Positions 25,589 through 40,500 of a stretch of DNA of 64,000 nucleotides are shown here, one piece after another. The position numbers were made by a program, and so were the translations under genes. The notes under the pieces are model-generated. The model did no database searches, was not told where the DNA came from, and saw nothing but the letters and a program-made list of their open reading frames with translations. Where the stretch lies: positions 567,629 to 631,628 of the forward strand of contig NW_020653712.1 in NCBI RefSeq assembly GCF_003589595.1. The letters are read 5' to 3'. Source of the stretch: Hyposmocoma kahamanoa. Its lineage: Eukaryota; Arthropoda; Insecta; Lepidoptera; Cosmopterigidae. Position 1 is the stretch's first letter; the number at the start of each line of letters is the position of its first letter.

Positions 25589-28500
25589 ACACGTCTCTCT
25601 CAGACTCCATCAGAAGGTCCTAGTTTATTCTCTTTCAAAAAGAAAGTCCATGTGCATCTTTTAAATTGTTTGTCACAGCGATAATCATAATCACCATCAT
25701 CTTCTTCTGTTATTGTATGTATCATATATAAATATGTACTATGTATACAGATAATATGTATATGTTAGGTTTGTTTGCTATATATTTGATTATATATTTA
25801 TTACATTTATGTTACTATTAAATTATTAATTTAATGTTTTGTTTAATTTGCCGCATTCGTGAATTTCGTTTTCCTCAAAGGTTGACTGGTAGAGAATGCT
25901 TTTAGCATTAAGTCCGCCGTTTGTACCATTCTGTGTTGTGGTCAATAAAGTTTAAAATAAATAGAAATACAACTTTTTATTACAAAAAAGTTTGTGGAAT
26001 TCCATCTATTTGCCAAGTTTTATTGAAATCGGTTACCGGAAAGTGCGCGAAACCGAATTCATCCCCTAGTTTGCCACCCAAATATTTTCTTCAAATATAA
26101 ATGGGATCACTACCGTCTACCAGTACCCTCATTTCAATAAAAAAGAATCAACAAAATCCTTTCACAAAGTTGTCGCATAACATACAAAAAAAAACGGTCG
26201 AATTGAGAACCTCGTTCTTTTTTTTTAAGTCGGTTAAAAACAGTACAAGCTGTACAATTGTACTTTCTAACAATACATGTGTTTTTCCGCGGCTCCGTCT
26301 GCGACTTAGCTGACCGAGGCTTTCTTATTCGCTTTTAACGACTAACACCCTCTTCGTATGCACTTAAGTTTTGTACAGAGTAGGAAATGAAACAGAGTCT
26401 CGCTACGATGGTCATGCCAAAAGAAATTAGATTTTCAAAAATTACAAAATTTATTCTTTATTACAGGTATCGATTTTTTTAAAGTATTCACCGTGAACAC
26501 GTATACTTTTCCATTCGTCTAAACTACTTGGAAAATGTCGATGACCTGAATGATTCTTTAGATATTTCAGAAATCTCCAAGTTATAAGCAGCCAAAGGCA
26601 TCTTCTTTGCTATCAGACCTCTTGCCTTTTCATTTTTCTTGAATTTTTGGAAAGAGGTAATAATCACAAGGTGCTAGGTTAGAGGAATATGGCGGGTGAG
26701 GCAGGATAGATACATTTTTTGTATGAAAATAGTCGAGTGTTCTAGCAGAAGTATGCGGAGCGGCGTTGTCGTGATTTCAGAGGAGGTGCCGGATTCCTGG
26801 CTTCGGCCGCTTGTCACACCAAGCTGACAACACTTTTGGGGCACAAACTGTTATATACCATTCGGAGTTAACTGTCCTTTGACCCTCTAGCACTACAGTA
26901 GCAACGTGTCCCGTCATACAGAAAAATGAGGCGACTATTTGTTTCTGTGTGCTTAATGTACGACGACATTTCGTTGGCGTCGACTCATCTTCAAAGCACC
27001 ATACAGTGGACTGTCGCTTTGTTTCATGATCATAGTTATATAACCATGTTTCGTCACCTGTCAGTATATCATAAACGTTTTTTTTCTCACCAGTGTCGAA
27101 TTTATCTATCATAAATTTGCACCAATCCACGCGACGTTCTTTCTGCTTATCGTTAAGTTTGTGCGGAATCGAACAACGCTTATGGAGAGACAGTTGTCCA
27201 TGAATAATAGTTTGCAATGCTGCTGATCCAATGCCTAGTTCTCGCTCAAGCTCTACATATGTAGTTCGTCGGTTTTCGCGAATTACTTTTTCGACAGCTT
27301 GAACGTATTCTTGAGTAACGACCCGTCTTCCTGACTTTGCCTCATCTTCAAAGCTTACGCGTCCTCTTTTAAATTCAACAAACTAATTGAAAACTGTAGC
27401 TTGTGAATAAGCAGTATCATCAAAAGTTGTGGCTAAAAGTTCGAAACATTCTTGCGTATTTAAACCTTTTTTGTAGTCATAATAAATCATAACACGAAAA
27501 TCACGTCGAGTGAGCTCCATTGTTGCGAACAAATTTGCCGCCAGATTGTTTCCAAAAAATAAAAAAATAAAAAAGAATTCGGTTTAAGACGTGTTCCATT
27601 TTCAAATTTATTAGCAAATAACCTGCCTTTACGACGGTGTATAACTTGCCAGTATCAAACAAGTGATTAAAGAGTATCTAAGTTCTTTTGGCATGACCCT
27701 CGTATAATATACACATTTAAGCATAAAAGACACAGAGAACGCGTGAGTGTCGGATCGGAAGCACGTCGGGTGTCATTCCACACGTGCGCGCGGGACCTAA
27801 CCTGCTCCTGTTCCGCGCTCACGCGTTGGGTGTTGTCGTCCATATAAATACACGGAATTACACCCGCCGTGCTCCCGACCCGACACGCACCCGACCCGCA
27901 CCAGCTGTTAGTGTGTTTCACGCCCCACTACTGGGCACGGGTTTCCTCTCAAGCTAGGGTTTAGGCCATTAAGTTTAGGTCTGTGGTCTAATGCGGGTTC
28001 AGGTTTCTTCACGATGTTTTCCTTCATCGAAAAACTCGTGGTAAGTTTCAAATTAAAGAGGTGCGAGCCCGGACTCGAACCCACCGCTTCTGCATGAGAG
28101 GCGGTAGGTCAAACCATTAGGACACCACGCCAAGTGGAACGCTAGTAAAATCGCCAAAATAATGCAGTGTTTTTTGAAAGTTTGATTGGTTATTTTATTT
28201 TTCTGTTTAATTTGAAAATAAAAAATATCTCTGTCAGTTTTCTGATAGCTATAAAGGTTTTCTTTTATAATATCAAGTGACGGGACGAACAAGTCGTGCA
28301 CCTGATGGTAAGCTACACGTCTGTCCATAACAGTTGCCACTCAGAGCTTTGAATCGAAAAGATCTGAAGGGCTCTGCCACTGCGCCCATTGCCCTGAGGC
28401 ATAAGGTGACAAGTCCCATGGGCCAGTAATTTCACCAGCACCCTTACCCTTCAAAACCAGAACACAGTAATGCTAACATTACTGCTTGTAGGCAGAAATA

Positions 28501-31500
28501 AGCAAGGTACTTCCCTGGACGAACTCTTTCACAACGAACTATACTGCTACTAAAAAAAAAGGTTTTATTTAAATACATGTGACAGTTGTCGCAAGCTAAC
28601 GCATAAACATTGTAATGTATTTATAACGTACGCAAAAATTTAGCACTTTTAAAAATTCAATTTTTATAACTTTCTCTATGTGCTTGTTGCGGATCTTTGT
28701 TTTTGGTTTTCAACGACTTTTATGACATAGCGCCATCTGTGAGAAATCCATGAAAGTTTTTCTTCACCATTCAGTTACCTTTACAGCTACCAGCGGCAGA
28801 CTAGAGATGTCGCTTTAATCATTATGATATTAAGTTAATTGAATATCACGATATCTTAATATCACAATATACGTCTATTTTTTGAGAAAATACTCCAGTA
28901 GTCTGTTATTATTATTGATACAAATATCGAATAAACACAAAGACAGTTTCTTTGGCCTGAACGGTCTTGAACGTCTCACGTCTATTACCTCAAAGTGGCT
29001 ACGGTTGCGTGGCTTTAGTAAAAACATGATATTCAGTAAAAAATCTTGCAATTAATACAGCGACACCTCTGTCACTCTTGTGGTAGCTGTAAAGGTGCCT
29101 GGATCAGTAAAGAAACTCTCATAGAGGCTCACAGAGATTTGCATTTTGTGTTTGCTATGTAACAATTTATATAGTTTTATGTGCTTTCTCAAAGTAATGT
29201 AACGTAGAGATCATCCCTCTATACATTAATATAGCCCAACTTGAGCAATACCATTTTAACCAAACATCCTCTCTTTTCCCATAATCTGACAGCGAACACT
29301 AATTCTCCTAATTAGGAATGTTAAGCCGCCATTATCGATACATTGTAGCACACCTATGTAGCCTCTGAACAAAACTACTCTGTGCAGATTCCGCGAGCTG
29401 TGCTCTCGCTTCATTTGGTAAAGTCCTGGTCAAGCTTCTGTATAGAGACGGGGCAAGCATCGATACTTTTATAGTTCAAACAGAAAATTAAGCTCATTAA
29501 AACTCTTCTTTAATGCATGGTTTTTGTACTATCATAAACATTACGGATATCTTTGTACAGTTTTATAAACTTTTTGTTACTTGCATATTTATTAACTAAA
29601 TTTTCCTTTATGACTAAACCAAAATTAATACAAAAATATTACACCATCTACAACATCTATATAATTTGAGCATGATTCATAGTGGTCATGGTGGCTGTGT
29701 CAAAAGCCGAGCCCGAAAACGTTGTTCTAGTAAATAACCCATTCTAATACTCATATTGCTTGTCATCGAATATGTCATCTACAATCCCTTCTGTTTATTT
29801 TTTTATGCGCCTATCTTTTAACGTCTTTAAGGTCTATCCAGCTCTTGCTTGACCTTAAAATATTGGCGCTAGTGCATTTTGGCATAAAAATTCGTGCTGT
29901 CAAAGGAAGAAATTAATTGATTTAAATATTCAAATCGAACTTCGCGGCCTCTACGGCGTAATAGGGTAGTGCATATTGCCAATACAAGGGTTTATATAAA
30001 ATTTGTAACACTACATTGAATTTAAAGTCACGCTTTGGTCTCAAACTCGAATGGAATATTATCGAAACATTTGCCGACAACATCTCAGCTCTATCGTTAC
30101 CCGCGTAAGCCATAAGTGGCTTAGTTACTGTACAAGTGCCACCAAATACCGAATCAATGCGGGCTAAGAACAAAAGAAGGATTATGTACACCCAAAAAAG
30201 AATTAGCGAAACGAAAATACCCCGAGAAAATGGCGCACTTTTCTTCCCGCTCTTTTTATTTTTTTTTGGTCTTGGTCTCGTTAGTATACGGTGTAGTCAG
30301 CATTTTTTTTAATGCCCGCATTTGATGTTTAGTGGCTTTTCTTGATTTATCAACGTATTTATTTTGAAAGTGGTGGTTTTAGTTTCGAATGAAAAGTTTC
30401 CAATAGACGATCTCGTAGCAGTAGAGCTCTTTGTAAAAGAGTTTGTCCATGTGAAGTGCTGTCACCTTTCCTATTTCTGCCGCCAAGCACAATGTGAGCA
30501 TTACTGCGTTTTGGTTTTGAAAGGTAAGGATCCCCAACCCGCACTGGGCCAGCAAGGCGGATTATGGCCTAAACCCTCGCCCGAGAGGATGATAATATTT
30601 CAATAAAAATATATTATTTTAAATTGGTCCATTCTCGCGTACATTGTATACCGGGTGGAAATTTGTAATACCACCTGGAGGGAAAGTACTCTAAATACTG
30701 GAGATAGAAATTTTTACTTAAAAGAAAAATTCCTTTATTTTTTAAAAGAAATAAAACTGCATTCATAGATTTTCGAAAATTTCTAGCAACACGCGGGAAT
30801 CGATCCCGCTTTAATCTAAAAAAAAAATGCATCCTGCACTTTTATTGCATCGATCGATAGGGTTAATTATAAGAATAAAATCTCTCTCACAAAATTGGTT
30901 AATTAAATTAAAAGAAAACATGAAATCTTAACGTATTTTAATAAAACGAAAAAAAGGGTAAACTAACTAATTAGTTGCTCGAAATGTGCTCCATTTTCTT
31001 GGATACACAAATTTAATCTTTTAACGAATTCGTTTTGAGTAACTTTTAATAACGTGTTGTGATGAATTGTATTACAAATCGTATTCTGACCCTCAGCCTT
31101 CAACTCGTTTACACTCGCATAGGATTTAAGGTAAATTTGATTTTTAACATATCCCCACAAAAAAAAAATCTAAAGGGGTGAGATCTGGTGATCTCGCAGG
31201 CCATCTGATTGTGCCGTTTGTACCAATCCAGGTATTAAAATGGTTACTAATGTAGGCAGTAGTGACTCTGCTGTTATGGGCGGGAGTGCCATCTTGCTGC
31301 AGAATTATTCGATTTCGCTCTTCCTCGTATAAAACATTTAACTCATTTCTTACGACATCCATTTCAAGATACTTAACAAGTAATCTGATGGACCTTTGAG
31401 TAAAAGTGCTTTAACTTGACCCATTGAATTTATAACTCCAGATTTCATTGTTTTTGTAAGAGAGATTTCCAAGTGGCATTACAAATTTCCACCCTGTATA

Positions 31501-34500
31501 CAGTACATTGTATATTATATAAAGTAGAATGTTTATGCGGTGGCTAGGGACAGCTGTCACATGTATTTAAAAAGTGGAAATATTTGTGATTCTATATACA
31601 AAATAAAACTACTTTTGCTAGATAGAAATAACCGAACGAATGAAAGATTTTTGAAGATCTTATCGAGTTGACTATCGGTTTTAACCATCAAAGGAAAAAG
31701 AAAAAAGCAAAGACAAAATCCTTACTGGCAAGCGAGACACCTGTTTGTCTACGCTTTCCACTCCATTTCCCGCGCGTTCAGCCGCGCGCGCCATTTTCGA
31801 ATTTCGAACGCAGCCTGTCAACGTCTAAACGGCCAGTGAGAAATTATCGGAGTAAAGATATTGAACAAAATGGCCAATGAAAAATTTTATAGAAAGCGAT
31901 AAAATATGACATTTCAGGGTATTAAAAACTATATTACGGAGAAATACGACACAAGAGCCGTCCGTCTCTGGCAACTCATCAGTCAAATGGTACTGATATC
32001 ACTTTTGAATGGCAACTCCCGTTTGCGCTGAAATCACAAATTAGAAAGTTGAAATAGTACAGCGCCAACAACTGACCTGTATGTACGCCTCCGTATATTC
32101 CAAAAATATTCTGTATTTATTATAACAAAGATAATATCTCTAACAACGGCCAGCTGTTCCATTCAGTGGTGTAGGAAAGACAGTAAAACATCTAATTACA
32201 AAACAAACTGAATCACATTTCATCGATAATTAAATATTAAAATATATAATTTTTAAATTTTCGTCCATTATAGCAAAGCTCAAGTTAAACTGGTCGATTT
32301 TCGAACTCGTCAATTGTTTCGAATTCGGGGTGGGCAAACGGAGCGCAGATGTCACCGTAATGATATGGCAGTATAGTTTTCAAACAAATTAAACGACATT
32401 TCATCTCTATTTCTGGTTATATACTCGATGGATCGAGGCTTCAAAAAAGTGCGCATTTGTACGCCAACATGGACCCCAATTCATTTTAAATTATCTCACT
32501 TGTTTGTCGTTAAAGTGTCAATAGCAGGTTTATGTACGTTTGGTATTCTGCTAAAAGTTACAATAGTGGCTTGTCAGTGGAGCCATAGAGCTACTTTCAA
32601 CTGCCATTGCAATTTTTTGATAAGCTGCTCTTCAGTGGCGAGACACATAAAAAAATACATTTATTAATTTGAAAAAAATTTCTTCGTTCTCCCACTTAAT
32701 ATCACGGAAAAACAGTCAATAAATTAAAAAAAAAAAACGAACACTAAGAAAAATTCCTTCGATCCGATTGGATTCGAACCAGCGCCTTCAGCATACGTTC
32801 TTCCAACTGAGCTACGGAACGAACTAGCAGACCTTTCGAATTTTTAAATGTTTGTGCTTGTCGCAGATATTAGTTTTTTGTTTTTGACAACTTTGTTGCA
32901 GGAGCGCTATCTGCGAGAAATTTTATGTAAGTGTTTTTTTCACTGACCCAGGTAACTTTATTAGCTACCAGCAGCTGACTAGAGATGTCGCTTTAATAAT
33001 TGTAATATTCAGTTTATTGAATATCATAAAACATCGTGATTATTGTTCAATATTTATATGAAACTTATTAACGTATAAACTGTCCCCTATTTCCCAACGG
33101 CTACCTGGATGAATCCAATAACTAAAAATGGAATAAAAGCATTTCTCTTCCCATTCCATTAGTTCCATACAAAATAGTACAATAACAAGATATGGCCGCG
33201 GTTCATTGTGCGCGGGAAGCCACGGAAAAACTTTTCCACACCGATAAACAATATTACTGGTTATCTTTTGACACTTTGACTCACCTTCCCCTTGGTAATT
33301 TATTTATTGGCATAGTGTTAAGAATGCGAGCAGTAGCGATGGTGAAGGCAAATTTTGAAAAAAAAACGTAAATAACAAAGAAATGGCGCTAGAAAGGTGA
33401 GAACTTGAGTGGAGACATCGCAGGGCGCGGCAGACCACCGCAGTGCTGGACGGACGACATTTGATGACACGGAGGTCGGGACAGTTGAGTGGGGCACAAT
33501 ATCGCCAAGAGTGGAAGAAGAGGAAAGAGGCCTACAGCCAAGATTGGATAACAAAACGGCCGCTATTAAGGATGACGATGAACAAATAAATAGATAAATA
33601 TAAGTATTAGACATCATCATATACGTTGTTCTGATCCCAAAGTAACTACTTAAAACACTTGTGTTATGGAAATCACAAACAACGACCACAAATACCCAGG
33701 ATCCGGGACAATATAGAAAACTTGTTTTTCTTTATTGACCCGGCTGGAGTGTGCAAGCCACTCGACCGCGGAGGTCGTGAGTTAAAAATATGGCCATGAG
33801 ATTATTAATACAAAGTTTTAGTAGTAATACAGCTCCTTGTGAACGATTTGTCCAGGGAAGTAAATTTCTGCCGCCAAGCCGTAATGCATTCCGGTTTTGA
33901 AGGGTAAGGGTGCTGGTGAAATTACAGACTCGTCAACTTATGTCTCAGGGTGACAGGTGTAGTGCTGACTCCCTGTGTTACTCCTGCCCCTCAGTTCTTT
34001 GTAATTTGAAGCTCTGAGTGGCACTGCAACTGTTATGAACAGGCGTGTCGTTTACCACCAGGCCCACGACTTGTTACGAGCTACACATCGAGTCCTGTCA
34101 CATTCAAGGAGTTTTTCTATGTGTGACTCTATCGAACACAGCATTACTAATATTTCCCTGGACGAACTCTTTCTCAAGGAGCTTTATTACCACTTAATGT
34201 TCTTTAGTGATTATTATTACATCTCATTCCCTCAGAAGTTGGAAAATATAAAATATACTTTAATATCTAAACATAGGAATTGAAAATGATAAACGCGTCT
34301 GAACAACACAAGCATAAATTTATCACAGTGATTATCTCAATTCTACATTAGTACCCGTACTAATTACAATGCTTGCACAAGTCTAAATAGGATATTTAGC
34401 GTCTGCTCTCCGTTACACGCATTATTCACACATTATAAATCTCACAACCGTAGTGATAAAACGGAACGCATCCACTTTTTTTACATAAAGTACATCTTGA

Positions 34501-37500
34501 ACGCACCTATGAAGAAAAATGGCTGCCTTGACCGATTTTTTGTTGAATTTTACCGCGAATACCTTTTTTGCAGGTATCTCTGTGCTTAACGAGTCTGGGT
34601 AGGTAATACCACTAATAGCTTGTCGTATACTTTTTAACCGACGTCAAAAGAAGGTGGAGGTTCGCCATTTAAACGTATTTTAATTATAATTATTAATACA
34701 AAGATCGAACACTTGGAAAAAAATTCCTTCGATCCGGCCGGATTCGAACCGACGCGACGTCTTCTAGCAAACCCTGCCTGACGCTATGTGGTAACGGAAC
34801 GAACCAGCGGACCTCACGAATTTTTCTATGAGCTTGTTTGTCGGATCTTTGTATCTGGATTTTAACTACTTTTTACCCGTAGCGCCATCTATGAGAAATC
34901 TATGAAAGTATTTCGTCGTGTATTTTATTTCTTAAGTTGTCACGAATGTCAAGATATTCAATTTTTTGGGTTAATTACTCCACTAAAAATGTATTAATAT
35001 ACACCATATATAAGGGGTCAATTTCTGATTTCCAATTACACAAGGTACGTCTAATACTCTAATCTGTCGCTAGTAAAACCTGCTGTTATTACTTGTACGT
35101 AGAATGCTGTGTTTTGCGAATGTGGTGCTTAGCGAATATGGAATTTTAAGAAAGAGAGAGAGTTGTAAGATCGTGAGAATGTGATATCTTGCGAATATGA
35201 TATTTTGTGAACATGATATTTTGCGAACATGATATTTTGCGAATATGATATTCAGCGACCGAGGCCTCTGCCGCTTAATTAAGCCACGGAACTAACCAGC
35301 AGACCTAATGAATTTTTGTATGTTTATTGCAGATCTTTGTTTTTAATTTTAAAGACTTTTTTACCGTAATGCCAATGAATCCGGTTTATTGGATTTCACC
35401 CGCTTTCTGTTAACCGATTTTAATAAAACGTAGATATGGCAAGCCGTGACATGTGACCTGTAAAGGACCCGAAACGTTGGTTTGTTTGAAATAAAAACAA
35501 CTATACGCGACTTAGATCCGAAAAAATACTTTAATTTCTTATGTCAGACGAGTCGTGCGCGAAGGCCACCACACAATGGATTCCCAAAGACAGAAAATGA
35601 CCATTCGGCAAGCCAAAGCGTCGATGGAGAAACGAGCTAGACGCTCACCTAAATGACTGGACCTCAGTGGCGCAAAACGGAGAGATGTGGAGAGATTGGA
35701 GGAAGGCCTTTGCCCATGCGGTGGGACAGTATAAGACTTTAAAAAAAACAAACAAGTTGTGCGCCTGATGGTAAGTTGGAGCTTTAAATCGCATAGATCT
35801 GAGGGGCACTGCCACTGCGCCCGTCACCCTGAGACATAAATTGACAAGTGCCATGTGCCTGTAATTTCACTAGCACCTACAAAACCGGAACACAGTAATA
35901 CTGACATTACTGTTTGGCGGCAGAAATAGGTAAGGTGGCAGTACTTCACAGAGCTCTACTGCTATTAAAACCAAAAACTCGGTACAACTTAAAATTCTAC
36001 AATATCATTCTTATTCCTGTCAATGGGATCAAGTTACAAAAGCACAGTATATTTTTTTTAAAACAAAGCAAAAAATACTTATCAATTTGACCGATCTTCT
36101 ATTTAGAGCGGATTGAAATAATATGGGATTCTTACGGCTCCCTAGATTGGCGCCATCTTTGTTTTTTTACGGGTTGTCATACGGTTACGCATATGACATG
36201 CGCTAAAAAGGATCTAAGGATTATTTTATGATTTTACTGCTTAGAAAAGTTCTTTCATTCCGCGACGCCCCGACACGTTCCTAATTTTTATTTCTTAGAA
36301 TGCGTAACAATCTTGTAGACTAATTTCATTTGCCGTGTTTATAGATACACATTTAGCTATACACACTGTGATGTTAAACTGCAGAAAAATAGCTATGTGC
36401 GAGATGTAAGATACAATTTTCAACAAACATGTTTGGCAGTTTTTTATAACTCTAGTCGTGGCCCACCATACGTAGACATAAAGACAGGCGTGTAGTAATT
36501 TATGAGCACCAATTAGGAGTACGAGATGCTATCGGATTTTTTTCTAATTGTCACTATGGATAGAGATGGTGTAGAGTCGCTTTTGACAGTATTTATATTA
36601 AAATTTTTAGAAAGTTTTACGAATCTAATTGCCTCCGTGGCCGAACGGTTATCAAGCTAGACTGCCACGCAGGCTCCCGGGTTCTATTCCCGGGCCGGGA
36701 GAAATATTTTTATGAGAAGAAAAATGAGTCCGAAGATGACGTATCTCTAAATAGGCACCGATGGAAGAAGAAAAAGCGTAATAGCAAATCGATGCCCGGG
36801 TATACCTTCTCTGATGTAGATTCGGTAGGAACAACCGCTCAATATTATGAGAACTATTCTGCCGCCCTTAGTTAATGGGGCGCTTGTGACAAAAAGTCAA
36901 ACCCGAAAAAATAACGTTCAAAGAAAAAAAGAAAAGTAATTACAACACTATTGTTAACTTTAGTGTAATAAATAAGGCGGAAGGGCAGCATGTAGTTGCA
37001 ATTTCTTTTCAATGTGTGGCAGTTTAACATTTTAAAAATTTTTATTACATTGAATAAGAGGTAATATTTTCACTTTATTTTAAATTTGTGTAAGCATTGT
37101 GTAACTGTCATCTGGAAAATAAACCTTTTTCAGTAAATACATATATGTACAGCGTTAACTGAAGAAGATGGAAACTTAAATGTAAGTTGCGCCTTTTATT
37201 TACTTAAATGATTGAAATGTGTAGTTAAAAAAAGTTATGTATCTAGGCAATTAAGCCTTATTGCCAATTTCAGTAATCAGTAATCAGTAATCGTTTTGTA
37301 TTTTCTGAATGCGTCCAATTAACTTAGTTTGACTTTAAAAGTGTGGATACTTACTCCCTTTTCTCTTACGGTAACTTCATACCTAATCCATATAGGAAAA
37401 AAAATAAAATTACGGCAGATTTGTCTTTTTTTCCTGAACACGGCAGTACACGTAACTCATTTTTTGAAAAAGTGTCACATGCGCCCTTTCAACTTACGGT

Positions 37501-40500
37501 GGCAGTATTTCACACCAGACTACACGGTGAGGCTTATTATGATAAAAAGTACTATTAGAATGGGTACATTTTACTTTTATTTGTTAATTTTGAATCTAAG
37601 AAATGTCTTAAGATTTTATTTCCCAAATAAATAATAATTATAACAAAATTTTTGTTGTTGCATTTTCCTTAATATAGGCGCATCTAAATACAATAGTGTC
37701 CGTACACAATTATGCGCTGTTATATAGGGTCGACATTAATACAATCGTGCGGGCCAAAGTTTTCCAAGATGGCGGCCGGAAAATGGAAAATTGACCTCAG
37801 ATTCATCATCTATAGGTCAATTTCTGGTACATACAATTTTTTTTTCGGAGAAATTCCAAGTAGTTTCAGAGTCGGTCTGAAAGGGCTAGGCGGGATTATG
37901 AATGCGTAAAAAATATTGTATGAAGATAAATACTTCTATGCTCCTTGACATATACAGATAAATGCTGAAAAAGGTTGAATTTTGAATTATGATAACAACG
38001 TTCATATACACCATTAGCCACTTATATCAGAACTTAAAAATGAAGCCATTCCATTTTTTGATGGTCACCCAACCTTACAAAAAAAGAAGTTATAATTTTT
38101 CAAATGTGTCCATGTGGCGAGTGGGTTATACTCGTATTACATAGACGTATAACTTGAAAAAAGAATTCATTCTGCTGCGGTGAAGAAGGTTCTAAAATCT
38201 CTCACTAGATGTCACTAGCTCAGAATGCCGAAAAATCCAGTACAAAGAACAACAACACATAGGCGAATTTCGACAACTCGATAAGTTGACCCGTAGCTCA
38301 GTTGGTATTAACAATACTACGGTGCAGTATGGCTGCGGGTTCAAGTCCCATCGGGTCGAAAAAGTTTTCTAACGTGTTGGATCTTTGCACTAACAATTAT
38401 AATAAAAACTAGTGGAGTTAGTTCACAAAAAAATCTCAATAAAACTAATAATACTAAACTAAGTAAACTAATAAACTTTATATTGCTTACTTATATATGA
38501 AAGAAAGAAAGATAGTTTCTCTTCTGTCACCACCACACAGGAGAACGAAATTGGGTCTCAACTCACCGGTCAGCCGTCTGTCCAGACTACACAATGAGTA
38601 TAGTGCAATAGTAGATATTTTCTCGGACTCGATAACCGGTCTCCGCAAGGCCATCCTTAGCAAGTACACTAGCAGTATTCATAGCATTAATTGCAAAAAT
38701 TGATATTACACTAAACCTTTACATATAGGATGTATATTTTTTATTCTGACTGTCATATTTTATTGTTATATTCAGTTTGTTCTTTTTTCTTTCTATAATA
38801 CACTGTAATATTAAGACTGTTCTGCTCAATTGAATGAAAGCTGTTTTTCATTTTTAAATAGTTGTTCATCTAGCTAAACTCCCTTACCATTGTAAAACGT
38901 ACATGTATCGATGTAACAATTGCTGATGAACCTCAATAAAAAAAAAAAAAAATATTATACATCACATTTCATACATAGGGGTGCACTAATGGAGCCTCCG
39001 TAGGACGTACCATTCCTTTCTTGTGCGTCAGGCGCAACCTGGGTATCATTCGACGAGTACCTTAACCCGATCGGTAATTCTTCACTACGATGGCAAGTAT
39101 TAGAGCGTTTTGCGCAATATGTCCGGATTCGGAACTGGTAGAATCTTCTACCAGTTCCGAACCCGAGAAACGACTGTGCGAAATGTCACAGGGATCATTT
39201 TATCTCTAGGTGTACTTTCTCGGATCTCGGATTCGTATTTTCTCGGATTGGAATCGGACTTAGTGCACAAGCGACATCCGAAGTGGTTCCGAGTTTTCTG
39301 GATTTGTATAGTCTCGGATACGTAATGAATACGCATCGGATGCAGTACACAAATGCGCTTACGGTGCAAGAATAATGATAAGAAGAACATTCATATTAGG
39401 TTACAATTAATTTTAGTTATTCAACTCCATATCATTTCCTGTTCTAAATCCCAGAGCGCTATCTTTCCGACGACAGGGAGGTGATGCTCTTTTATATCTA
39501 TTTATTTCATTTATAACCCATTTATTTTATTATATTTCCTTTTTTACCACCCGACGTAGGACCGTAGCTAGATTCCTATTGGCGCCTTTTGTGAGTGTAA
39601 TATTGCGCCCCTCGTTAATTTACAATGACATAGTAGGTACCTACGAAACATCTAAATCTATCTAACATCTAATCTATAGTAGGGTACGAAACATCTAACC
39701 GTTGAAATGTTATTTAAATGTAAATGGCAATGGAATGAAGATTTATTTATGTCTTATTAAAATTATTAACTTCCAATCACTTCAATGTATTTTTTATGGC
39801 AGAATAAGCGCGTATATACTCAAATTTTTTCTTTCATTTTCATAAATGAATGCACGCTAGTGTAAGAATGTTAATCTCTTTAGATTTTATCTCTCAAAGA
39901 CACTCTTGGAGCTCAGACTATAAAGTGCTCTGACCTATTGTATTATGTACCTTATTTATTAACAAGTTGGCAAACATTACAATGATTAAATTTATCAGCA
40001 CATATTCATCTGACATCAGATTCTTACCCTACTCTATAAAATCGTTGATATAATTCATTAGCAAGTTATTCAATCGAGTTAATTTAAATTTAAATATTTA
40101 TGGAGTTTCCACGTTTTCGCGATTGCTATTCACTGGAAACGAAACTATTTTTCAGGATGTAAAATCTGTTATTACTTTATTCGATTGAACTAAATGCCTC
40201 TAGAGATTACAGCTTTATGGTTTTATTACACGCCCTTCTAGTAATCCACTGGCTACGGCTCTGACTTAACCCATCAAGGCGTTCTCACAAAATGACTCTA
40301 TTTAATAAAAAATACCATTTTTTATTTTCATTCTTTAAAATATGGTAATTACGTGGAGACAGTTTGGTGTTGGTATGTTGTTGTGATATGTTTGTTGGTA
40401 GTTTCCTGTTTTAAAGGTTTTGATAAATAGAACATAAATTAAAGTTAGTTTACATGTTTAACGTTTTTCTTTAGGACCCTGAAGTGGCATTGATTATACT

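Larger units (their letters stand above)
19570..30400. other. PLA2 intron, part 1
   Basis: Between the listed elements (MITE, LTR copy, mariner, SINEs, retrotransposon tail) no coding exon was supported. 29000-30400 holds nothing I recognise. Confidence 0.5.

Noticed and set aside
33318..33689. 123-codon minus frame
   Set aside because: It is the shadow of the RTE-like tail on the plus strand and shows no domain.
38289..38360. tRNA gene
   Set aside because: The arms pair, but the same flanks recur at 42.1-42.3 kb and the anticodon region is irregular, so it is a SINE head.
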